Source: JANYGM01 sp043764015 (lineage in GTDB: Bacteria > Bacteroidota > Bacteroidia > Cytophagales > Thermonemataceae). Taken from it: DNA of 6,445 bases. Positions 1 to 6,119 of this stretch are shown here, one piece after another. The position numbers were made by a program, and so were the translations under genes. Numbering within the stretch: the first letter of the stretch is position 1; each line of letters opens with the position of its first letter. Location of the stretch: NCBI GenBank assembly GCA_043764015.1, contig JAYUKY010000134.1:1-6445 (forward strand), written 5' to 3'. A model generated the notes under the pieces. It ran no database searches. It worked only from the letters and a program-made list of their open reading frames with translations, and had not been told where the DNA came from.

Positions 1-129
1 AGCATTTTTTAATATAGGTTTTAAATAGACCTTTTGCAAATAATTCAAGATGTAAATAACTGATATACAATATATTACATCCACTAAAAATATCAACAAC
101 TTAAATTATACCACACTTAATAAAATCTA

Positions 130-140
130 CTAAAATTTTA
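130..140 (+). promoter_or_regulatory. A/T-rich start-adjacent leader CTAAAATTTTA
   Basis: The 11-mer CTAAAATTTTA sits directly before the aminopeptidase ATG and contains the perfect palindrome TAAAATTTTA. No Shine-Dalgarno sequence (GGAGG-like) is present. The same 11-mer occurs at the kbl start. Bacteroidota generally start translation without Shine-Dalgarno pairing and favour A residues just upstream of the start, so this is best read as an initiation context. The rest of 1-129 is AT-rich with no gene; a TAGGTTTT at 15-22 resembles the Bacteroidota -7 box (TAnnTTTG) in seven of eight positions but cannot be confirmed. Confidence 0.35.
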
Positions 141-2204
141 ATGAAAAATCTATTAAAAATTGCTTTGGTTGCTTGTTTTCTGTTTATTTCTGATAATATT
201 TATGCCCAAAAAATTGTAACAAATACAGCAAAAGATACTTTTACAGATGATAGCAAGCCGTTCTCTTGCGCTCGTCATCACACACACATACGTCAAATGC
301 AAGTAAATGCAAGCGGAAATGCTAATGAACGTACTATCTCGCAACCTTTTTATAATTTGATGCTGCAGTATGACGTACAACAATATCACCTAAATCTTAA
401 TTTGGAACGTAATAGTGCTGCTATTTCTGGGAATGTGAAGTTTACGGCAAAAGTTCAAAATACTAATTTTAATACTTTTGCTTTTGAATTGCACCCAAAT
501 TTTACGGTAAGTTCCATTGTTATTGGAGCTGATACTTACACAAATATTATAAACAATGGAGAAGAAAGAAGTATTTCTCTCAATATGCCACTTGCTAATA
601 ATGCTATTTTTGAGGCGGTAGTCAATTATTCTGGTAATGCACCTGTTGATGATAATAATTCTGATAGGGGTTTTTGGTTGCGTACATCTGGCACTTGGGG
701 TAATCAAGCTGCTTTTACAATGTCAGAGCCTTATGGAAACTCTGATTGGATGCCTGTAAAGCAGATTTTGGAAGATAAAGCAGAAACTTTGAAAATGTAC
801 ATCACCACAGACGCCACAAACAAGGTTGCTACACAAGGAAAACTAATGAATACGGTTACTTTGCCTACAGGAAAAGTACGCTATGAATATGAAAGTAACT
901 ATCCTATTGCTTATTATTTGATTTCATTTGCGGTGGCACAATATGATATTTATACAGTTAATTGTGTGATGCCAGGCACAGGGCAAATTGTGCCTATTGA
1001 TAACTTTGTTTATCCTGGTGCAAGAGTGCTTTTCACCTCTAATATGGACGCTTTAAAGCCTGTTTTGGAAAATTATTCTGCGAAATTTGGTTTATATCCT
1101 TTCCGCAATGAAAAATACGGACAAGCGCAAGTACCTTATGCGTATGGTGCATTAGAAAATCAAACAATTTCATCTCTCCCACGCTTAGATGACGACCAAA
1201 CAGCCGCCCACGAGCTTGCGCATCAATGGTTTGGAGATAATGTTAGCCTAAAAAGCTTTAGCCATATTTGGTTAAATGAAGGTTTTGCCACGTATGGAGA
1301 ATATGTTTATAGAGAGCAAAAATTTGGTATTGCATCTGCAAAAAGCCAGCTAGCAAGCTGGAAAACAAGTATTATGAGTGTGCCTACGGGTAGTGTTTAT
1401 GTACAAGATTCTCTTAATTCTGATAAGATTTTTGATACTCGTCTTTCGTATAGAAAAGGTGCTTATTTGGTGCATATGTTACGTTATTTAGTGAATGATG
1501 ATGCACAATTTTATCAAGCACTTGCCAATTATAGCACTAATTATGCAGGTAAATTTGTGATTACTAATGATTTGAAAAATAGTTTGGAACTTAGTACAGG
1601 CTTGCAACTTACTAATTTTATGGCGCAATGGTTTAGAGGGCAGGGCTTTCCTACTTATAATATTGAATGGTATCACGAAAATGGTGAATTGGTAGTAAAA
1701 TCTACACAAACTACATCTGCACCATCTATAACACCATTTTTTAATATGCCTTTTGAGTTAGGTTATAATGGCGTTGTTTACCGTTTTGACCAAACGCAAC
1801 CTATCCAAACCTTTAGAATACCAGTTGCTACAACCGTTACAGCAGTTACGTTTGACCCAAATCAAGGGATTTTAGCAAGTGTTTTTTTGACAAAAATAAA
1901 TACACCTGCACCACCAGCACCGCCACAAGACCCAACAACAGCATTAGACCCAGCGTCGGCTACTGCATTTGGAGAAATAAAAATTTATCCAAATCCAACA
2001 AATAATGGACAAGTTACTATTGAAAATAGTAAAAATTTGTCTTCTAATTTCTCTGTTGAAATAGTAGATGTTTTAGGTAGGAAAGTAGCAGAAAAACAAA
2101 TGATTGCAAGAGAAAATATTACACTTGTGCTTTCAAAAGGCACTTATTTTGCAAAAATAAATGATGGTAAAAGTGTAGTCGTGAAGAAAATAATGGTACA
2201 ATAA
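141..2204 (+). CDS. Secreted M1-family zinc aminopeptidase with T9SS sorting domain
   Basis: This 687-residue protein should remove N-terminal amino acids from peptides outside the cell or at its surface. Seen: a signal peptide (residues 1-22, likely cleavage IYA|Q); an N-terminal beta-sandwich (about 75-265) that begins YDVQQYHLNLNLE; the exopeptidase motif GALEN at 336-340 (usually GAMEN/GGMEN), with E339 expected to hold the substrate N-terminus; the zinc site HELAH at 357-361 followed 18 residues later by E380 in WLNEGFA (HExxH-x18-E); and the transition-state tyrosine Y437 in SYRKG. A small beta domain follows to about 585, then a Pro/Ala-rich linker (about 587-612) and a C-terminal sorting domain (613-687) starting IKIYPNP and ending KKIMVQ, the signal for T9SS export. 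The C-terminal HEAT-like domain of larger M1 enzymes is absent. The ATG at 141 is chosen because it starts the signal peptide. The family and export route are secure; the substrate is unknown. Confidence 0.95.
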   Translation: MKNLLKIALVACFLFISDNIYAQKIVTNTAKDTFTDDSKPFSCARHHTHIRQMQVNASGNANERTISQPFYNLMLQYDVQQYHLNLNLERNSAAISGNVKFTAKVQNTNFNTFAFELHPNFTVSSIVIGADTYTNIINNGEERSISLNMPLANNAIFEAVVNYSGNAPVDDNNSDRGFWLRTSGTWGNQAAFTMSEPYGNSDWMPVKQILEDKAETLKMYITTDATNKVATQGKLMNTVTLPTGKVRYEYESNYPIAYYLISFAVAQYDIYTVNCVMPGTGQIVPIDNFVYPGARVLFTSNMDALKPVLENYSAKFGLYPFRNEKYGQAQVPYAYGALENQTISSLPRLDDDQTAAHELAHQWFGDNVSLKSFSHIWLNEGFATYGEYVYREQKFGIASAKSQLASWKTSIMSVPTGSVYVQDSLNSDKIFDTRLSYRKGAYLVHMLRYLVNDDAQFYQALANYSTNYAGKFVITNDLKNSLELSTGLQLTNFMAQWFRGQGFPTYNIEWYHENGELVVKSTQTTSAPSITPFFNMPFELGYNGVVYRFDQTQPIQTFRIPVATTVTAVTFDPNQGILASVFLTKINTPAPPAPPQDPTTALDPASATAFGEIKIYPNPTNNGQVTIENSKNLSSNFSVEIVDVLGRKVAEKQMIARENITLVLSKGTYFAKINDGKSVVVKKIMVQ

Positions 2205-2214
2205 ACGCATAACT

Positions 2215-2246
2215 AGGATTTTTAGGATAGGAGGATTTTAGGATAG
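2215..2246. repeat. Two-copy tandem repeat AGGATTTT(T)AGGATAG
   Basis: Copy 1 (2215-2230) is AGGATTTTTAGGATAG and copy 2 (2232-2246) is AGGATTTTAGGATAG. They differ by one T and are separated by one G. Each copy is itself built from AGGAT half-units. The repeat starts 11 nt after the aminopeptidase stop codon, in the gap before the DinB-like gene. The sequence shows the repeat; no function can be assigned. It may be a remnant of a dispersed intergenic repeat of this genome. Confidence 0.7.
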
Positions 2247-2269
2247 TACAAAAAATATTATTTAGTTGT

Positions 2270-2300
2270 CCCAAGTTTCAAAATCTGGGGAAGCCCCTTT
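2270..2300 (+). other. Overlapping small hairpins in the 2205-2324 gap, possible weak terminator
   Basis: Two mutually exclusive stems can be drawn. The first pairs CCCAAGTT (2270-2277) with AATCTGGG (2282-2289), with one A-C mismatch and one G-U pair. The second pairs GGGG (2287-2290) with CCCC (2294-2297) around AAG and is followed by TTT. Both use the same G-run. The second could be a weak terminator for the aminopeptidase transcript, but the stem is only four base pairs and the U-tract is short. The GC-rich patch stands out in an otherwise very AT-rich gap. Functional assignment is weak. Confidence 0.25.
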
Positions 2301-2324
2301 CAAAACTTTATTTTAATTCAAAAA

Positions 2325-2837
2325 ATGAATAAAACTGAAATAATAGCGCAACTTACAAGCAAACACGAGGCATTCATAAAACTTGTTATAGGGCTTAGTG
2401 ATGCTGATTTTGTAAGGTCAAATAATGGGAAATGGAGTGCAGGACAGCATTTAGACCATATTATACGAGCCATAAATCCTATTACAGTTGCTTTGTTTTT
2501 TCCACAGTTTTTGATTAAATTATTTTTTGGAAAGGCAAACCGTCCTTCTAAATCTTATGAAGAACTTGTACAAAAATATAATGCTAAATTAGCGTTGGGT
2601 GGCGTGGCTAGTGGGCGTTTTGTACCAAAAATAATTACCATTGATAAAAAAGATAATCTTCATAAAAGAATACTTAAAGAAGTAGATATTTTAATTTTAC
2701 AAATTAATGATTGTACTGAAAATGAACTAGATACAATAATTTTTCCGCACCCTTTGCTAGGCAAAATTACACTAAGAGAAATGATGTATTTTACCATTCA
2801 TCACGTAGAACATCACCAAAACCTTATTGGTAAGTAA
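2325..2837 (+). CDS. DinB-like (DinB/YfiT superfamily) putative metal-binding protein
   Basis: This 170-residue protein has the usual length and layout of the DinB/DinB_2 fold, a four-helix bundle that often binds a divalent metal through three histidines. Seen: helix 1 (about 2-24); a GKWSAGQHLDHI segment (35-46) in which W37 and H45 sit in the family's W-x7-H spacing; a hydrophobic stretch with aromatic residues (about 55-70), which could be a loop or helix contacting membrane or substrate; and a C-terminal helix with HHVEHHQNL (159-167) that supplies H160 and H164 as the other likely ligands. Some members are bacillithiol- or mycothiol-dependent transferases, but the true substrate of this one cannot be read. 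The ATG at 2325 follows TTCAAAAA, an A-rich context without Shine-Dalgarno. It lies 120 nt after the aminopeptidase and 65 nt before kbl, with no evident functional link to either. Family assignment is fairly confident; function is unknown. Confidence 0.8.
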   Translation: MNKTEIIAQLTSKHEAFIKLVIGLSDADFVRSNNGKWSAGQHLDHIIRAINPITVALFFPQFLIKLFFGKANRPSKSYEELVQKYNAKLALGGVASGRFVPKIITIDKKDNLHKRILKEVDILILQINDCTENELDTIIFPHPLLGKITLREMMYFTIHHVEHHQNLIGK

Positions 2838-2892
2838 TCAATATTTATAATATTTAACCAAGTATTCAACCAAAAATATCACTAAAAATCAA

Positions 2893-2903
2893 CTAAAATT
2901 TTA
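2893..2903 (+). promoter_or_regulatory. A/T-rich start-adjacent leader CTAAAATTTTA at the kbl start
   Basis: The same 11-mer CTAAAATTTTA found before the aminopeptidase recurs here, shifted by one base so that its last A is the A of the kbl ATG. The 65-nt gap before it (2838-2902) also carries AAAAATATC, CTAAAAATC and an AT-only inverted repeat AATATT-TAT-AATATT (2840-2854). There is no Shine-Dalgarno sequence. It supports the ATG at 2903 as the start, as a Bacteroidota-type A-rich initiation context. Confidence 0.35.
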
Positions 2904-4093
2904 TGTACGATACACTTAAACCAGTTTTAGAGAAAGAAATTACAGATATTAAAACGGCAGGACTTTATAAAAAAGAGCGTATTATCACCACGCCACAAGC
3001 CGCCAACATATACACAACAGAAGGAAAAGAAGTATTAAATTTTTGTGCCAACAATTATTTAGGGCTTTCTTCTCATCCAAAAGTGCTTGCTGCCGCCAAA
3101 AAAACACTTGATTCTCACGGATTTGGACTGTCATCTGTACGTTTTATTTGTGGTACACAAGATATTCACAAAGAACTAGAACGTAAACTAGCTGATTTTT
3201 TGGGAATGGAAGATACTATTTTATATGCTGCCGCTTTTGATGCGAATGGTGGGGTTTTTGAGCCGCTTTTCAATGACCAAGATGCCATTATTTCTGATGA
3301 ACTAAATCACGCTTCCATTATTGATGGGGTGCGCCTTTGCAAAGCGCAAAAACACCGTTACAAGCACAATAATATGGAAGATTTGGAAGAAAAATTGAAA
3401 GAAACACAGCATCTTAGACATAGAATTATTGTAACAGATGGCGTTTTTTCAATGGACGGAACTATTGCACAATTAGACAAAATTTGTGATTTAGCAGACA
3501 AATACAAAGCCCTTGTAATGAGTGACGAGTGTCATTCTACGGGTTTTATAGGCAAAGGAGGGCGTGGTGTACACGAGCTAAAAGGCGTAATGGGACGTGT
3601 GGACATCATTACAGGTACGCTAGGAAAAGCACTTGGTGGTGCGCTGGGTGGCTTTACGTCTGGTAGAAAAGAAATTATTGAGCTTTTGCGTCAGCGTTCT
3701 AGACCTTATCTTTTCTCTAATACACTTGCTCCTGCTATTGTGGGTGCATCTATTGCTGTTATTGATATGCTTTCAGAGGCAACAGATTTGAGAGATAAGT
3801 TAGAAGAAAATACAAAATATTTTAGAGAAAAAATAACTGCAGCAGGTTTTGACATCAAAAAAGGAGAACATCCAATAGTGCCAATAATGCTTTATGAAGC
3901 AGATATTGCCCAAAAAATGGCTGAAAAAATGCTTGAAAAAGGTATTTATGTAGTTGGTTTTTTCTTTCCAGTGGTGGCAAAAGGACAAGCACGCATACGT
4001 GTACAAATCTCCGCAGGACACGAAAAACATCATTTGGACGCTGCTATTGCCGCTTTTACAGAAGCAGGCAAAGAACTAGGCGTGATAAAATAA
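2903..4093 (+). CDS. kbl: Glycine C-acetyltransferase (2-amino-3-ketobutyrate CoA ligase)
   Basis: This cytosolic PLP enzyme of the alpha-oxoamine synthase family converts 2-amino-3-ketobutyrate and CoA into glycine and acetyl-CoA, the second step of threonine breakdown through threonine dehydrogenase. At 396 residues it matches the E. coli enzyme (398) almost end to end. Seen: ERIITTPQAANI (25-36); NFCANNYLGLSSHP; SVRFICGTQDIHKELE, the block that best separates Kbl from serine palmitoyltransferase and other relatives; FDANGG from F112, in the PLP-stacking region; ELNHASIIDG with H136; SDECHSTGF with D208 (pairs with the PLP ring nitrogen) and H211; TGTLGKALGG with the PLP lysine K242; and GQARIRVQISAGH near the C-terminus. 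No truncation or lost catalytic residue is seen. Threonine dehydrogenase (tdh), often a neighbour elsewhere, is not in this window. A 35-nt gap without a clear terminator separates it from the next gene. Confidence 0.97.
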   Translation: MYDTLKPVLEKEITDIKTAGLYKKERIITTPQAANIYTTEGKEVLNFCANNYLGLSSHPKVLAAAKKTLDSHGFGLSSVRFICGTQDIHKELERKLADFLGMEDTILYAAAFDANGGVFEPLFNDQDAIISDELNHASIIDGVRLCKAQKHRYKHNNMEDLEEKLKETQHLRHRIIVTDGVFSMDGTIAQLDKICDLADKYKALVMSDECHSTGFIGKGGRGVHELKGVMGRVDIITGTLGKALGGALGGFTSGRKEIIELLRQRSRPYLFSNTLAPAIVGASIAVIDMLSEATDLRDKLEENTKYFREKITAAGFDIKKGEHPIVPIMLYEADIAQKMAEKMLEKGIYVVGFFFPVVAKGQARIRVQISAGHEKHHLDAAIAAFTEAGKELGVIK

Positions 4094-4128
4094 AAATAAA
4101 TAGATTTAGTCACTAAATACATACCAAA

Positions 4129-4509
4129 ATGGACGTAAGAATTGACATAGAGCAGCATTTTGAAGAAGATAATAATTATTTAGCACCTTGGGAAAATACT
4201 ACAGTTGCAGTTGGAATAAATATGTTGATAAATTTTTTGAGAAGAGAGGTAGATATAAATCCGTTGCTTTCAAAAATAGATACAACTGATATTTATGAAG
4301 ACTTAGATAGTTCTTTGCGTGTATTTAGGATAGAAACAGTAGAAAATGACTACTTAAATATACTATTGAGTTCAGAAAATGACCCATTATTTGACCAACA
4401 TATTCTAACACTTTTTAGAGTTGTGAGAGATAATGAAGTAGTAACCGTTTTCAAAAATCTCTTAGAAACTTTGAGTAGAGAATTTCCACATAAAGAACAA
4501 GTAGCATAA
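4129..4509 (+). CDS. Unrecognised acidic protein, first gene of an abutting two-gene cassette
   Basis: I do not recognise this 126-residue protein. It has no signal peptide and no membrane segment, so it should be cytosolic. It is rich in Asp and Glu, especially in the N-terminal 20 residues (DIEQHFEEDNN) and around IDTTDIYEDLD, and alternates predicted helices (VGINMLINFLRREV near 28-41; a C-terminal helix VVTVFKNLLETLSREF) with short strands. No helix-turn-helix or ribbon-helix-helix is obvious. The ATG at 4129 follows ATACCAAA, a typical A-rich start context. Its stop codon TAA (4507-4509) is directly followed by the ATG of the next gene, so the two are almost certainly co-translated. As the upstream partner of a RelE/ParE-like protein it sits where a cognate antitoxin would be, but that role is inferred from position and acidity only. 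It could equally be an unrelated hypothetical protein. Confidence 0.75.
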   Translation: MDVRIDIEQHFEEDNNYLAPWENTTVAVGINMLINFLRREVDINPLLSKIDTTDIYEDLDSSLRVFRIETVENDYLNILLSSENDPLFDQHILTLFRVVRDNEVVTVFKNLLETLSREFPHKEQVA

Positions 4510-4848
4510 ATGGCTGAAATAAAGAAATTGCTTGATGAATTTGGCATTATATATGAGGCTAATAAAATACTACCTGATGAGTTTAAAATCCAATTTTTAG
4601 AGGCACTTGCTGAATTAGAAGATAATAAATGCCATAAATCAAGAGATTTTCCAAAAACATGCCTTCACAAAGTAACTGGTGTTGAACAGTCCATATACCG
4701 TGCTCATATTGATAAAATTTCAGGTTGGAGAATACACGTACAATACGACAAAACAACTGGTTACATTATCTTGAAAGATATTATTGAAGGGCAAAAACAT
4801 GATGAAGTAATCAAGATAATTAAATCTAAAAAGAATAGATACGACTAA
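4510..4848 (+). CDS. Small RelE/ParE-like putative toxin
   Basis: This 112-residue, Lys-rich cytosolic protein resembles the RelE/ParE toxin fold, whose members cleave ribosome-bound mRNA (RelE, HigB) or act on gyrase (ParE). Seen: helices at about 2-11 and 22-38 (EFKIQFLEALAELED), then a run of strands with the usual spacing: LHKVTG (52-57), SIYRAHID (61-68), WRIHVQYD (73-80) and YIILKDII (85-92), ending in HDEVIKIIKSKKNRY (97-111). R64, R74, R110 and Y111 stand where RelE-type toxins often have RNA-contacting or catalytic basic and aromatic residues, but I cannot align them precisely. The N-terminal extension before the strands is longer than in minimal RelE proteins. The ATG follows the upstream stop with no gap, pointing to translational coupling. 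Fold assignment is by eye and moderate; toxicity is inferred. It could also be an uncharacterised RelE-fold relative that is not a toxin. Confidence 0.6.
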   Translation: MAEIKKLLDEFGIIYEANKILPDEFKIQFLEALAELEDNKCHKSRDFPKTCLHKVTGVEQSIYRAHIDKISGWRIHVQYDKTTGYIILKDIIEGQKHDEVIKIIKSKKNRYD

Positions 4849-4872
4849 AATTAAACTAAAACTAATCAACCA

Positions 4873-6030
4873 ATGAAAAAAATACTTTATTTTATCATTT
4901 TCCTTACATATGTGCATAATGCGTATGCGCAAGAGCCTAAAAAGGAAAAAACTAAAAAAGAACTCAAAGAGGAAAAAAGATTAGCAGAAAAAAAACTTAA
5001 TAGCAAAAGTTCTGACGAATGCAACGAAAATCTTGCCAATGCCCAGACTGCTTTTGATGAGGGAAAAGTGTCGCAAGCAGAGGTTTTATTAGAGCCTTGT
5101 ATGGAAAATTTTGATAGGGAAGAAAAACTAATTGCTTACCGACTTCTGGTAATTGCCTATCTATACACAAATGATGATGAAAAAGCAGAGATAAATATGC
5201 GCAATCTCTTGCTTATAAATCCTGAATATAGACTAAAGCCAAACGACCCTGCGGAGTTTGTAGAAATGTATAAGTCTTTCAGAACACGCCCTGTATGGGT
5301 TTTTGGCGCAAAACTTGGTGGAAATCTTACACGAGTAAATGCGTATAATTTTTATAGTACCGACAACCTGAATGTGCAAACTATGTCTTATACTTCACTT
5401 TTGGGCTTTCATATTGGTCTAACGGCTATAAAACCTATTACTAATAAAATAGAAATTTTAGCGGAACTAAATTTTATAAGGCAAAGCTATAAATTTGAAA
5501 CGCAAATGTTTGATTATGTTACACCATTTATATTTACAGAAAATATTTCTTGGGGAAATGTACCTATTTTGCTCAAATATAATTTTAGAGATAAGTATGA
5601 TTTTAATAAAGTAGGTATAAAACCTTATGTAACCATTGGTGTAAGTGGGTCTTATATGCTTGCGGCTTCTGGCACTTCTGTAAGAAATGATGTGGTTACG
5701 GCTGAAATTAGACGTTCTGTAACTGGTGTAGCTACAGATTTGCTACCTTATAGAAACAAAATTGGCGTAAATGCAATACTTGGTTTTGGTGCAGAATACA
5801 AGATTGGGCGTGGAAATCTTGTTGTTGATGCACGCTATATGTATGGGATTTTGAATGTGGCAAGCCCTACAAAAAGATATGAAAACCAAAAAGATATTTT
5901 TAAATATGGTTATGTGGATAATGATTTCCGTTTGGGGACAATTATGTTCTCTGGAGGATATTACTTGCCTATTTATAATCCAAAACGCCGCACCGTAAAA
6001 CTCAACAAAAAAGGAGAGCAAACTAATTGA
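4873..6030 (+). CDS. TPR-like plus PorT-family outer-membrane beta-barrel protein
   Basis: This 385-residue protein is exported and probably sits in the outer membrane with a periplasmic N-terminal part. Seen: a signal peptide (1-19, likely cleavage AYA|Q); a very charged Lys/Glu segment (21-45) that may form a helix or coiled coil; a TPR-like helical region (about 48-135) ending in INPEYRLKPNDPAEFVEMY, a conserved-looking link; then FRTRPVWVFGAKLGGNLT (136-153), which opens a beta-barrel with alternating aromatic and small residues up to about residue 371 (YYLPIYNP). The barrel resembles the PorT/OMP_b-brl_2 group. PorT itself is needed for type IX secretion, but many barrels of this class have other or unknown roles. 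The mature protein has only two cysteines, C50 and C76. The ATG at 4873 begins the signal peptide, 24 nt after the previous stop, so it may share a transcript with the two small genes. Transcription should end at the hairpin at 6079-6112. Confidence 0.85.
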   Translation: MKKILYFIIFLTYVHNAYAQEPKKEKTKKELKEEKRLAEKKLNSKSSDECNENLANAQTAFDEGKVSQAEVLLEPCMENFDREEKLIAYRLLVIAYLYTNDDEKAEINMRNLLLINPEYRLKPNDPAEFVEMYKSFRTRPVWVFGAKLGGNLTRVNAYNFYSTDNLNVQTMSYTSLLGFHIGLTAIKPITNKIEILAELNFIRQSYKFETQMFDYVTPFIFTENISWGNVPILLKYNFRDKYDFNKVGIKPYVTIGVSGSYMLAASGTSVRNDVVTAEIRRSVTGVATDLLPYRNKIGVNAILGFGAEYKIGRGNLVVDARYMYGILNVASPTKRYENQKDIFKYGYVDNDFRLGTIMFSGGYYLPIYNPKRRTVKLNKKGEQTN

Positions 6031-6078
6031 TATGTGAAGTGTTTTATCAAAAGAAGGCTTCTGTGTTACACGAAAGAG

Positions 6079-6112
6079 AAAAACCTCTCTACTGCAAAGT
6101 AGAGAGGTTTTT
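6079..6112. terminator. Strong rho-independent terminator, likely bidirectional
   Basis: The arms AAAAACCTCTCTACT (6079-6093) and AGTAGAGAGGTTTTT (6098-6112) form a perfect 15-bp stem closed by the four-base loop GCAA, a GNRA tetraloop. The T-run continues to 6114. Because the left arm starts with five A's, the minus-strand transcript also ends in a stem followed by U's, so the same element can stop both the gene ending at 6030 and the leftward reading frame ending at 6120. This is read directly from the sequence. Confidence 0.92.
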
Positions 6113-6119
6113 TTATTTA

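Noticed and set aside
153..707. Minus-strand open frames at 153-389 and 390-707
   Set aside because: They lie wholly opposite the aminopeptidase gene, have low-complexity Ile/Ser/Cys-rich translations and match no family; they are antisense shadows of the real gene.
3800..4033. Minus-strand open frame opposite the 3' end of kbl
   Set aside because: It is fully inside the strongly supported kbl gene and its Phe/Cys/His-rich translation is typical of a shadow frame.
2903..4093. Serine palmitoyltransferase, a related enzyme common in sphingolipid-making Bacteroidota
   Set aside because: The near end-to-end match to E. coli Kbl, including SVRFICGTQD, FDANGG and GQARIR segments, is specific to glycine C-acetyltransferase.
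4101..4108. TAGATTTA as a Bacteroidota -7 promoter box (TAnnTTTG) for the small-gene cassette
   Set aside because: Seven of eight bases fit, but no TTG-type -33 element lies at the right distance upstream, and such AT-rich matches arise easily by chance here.
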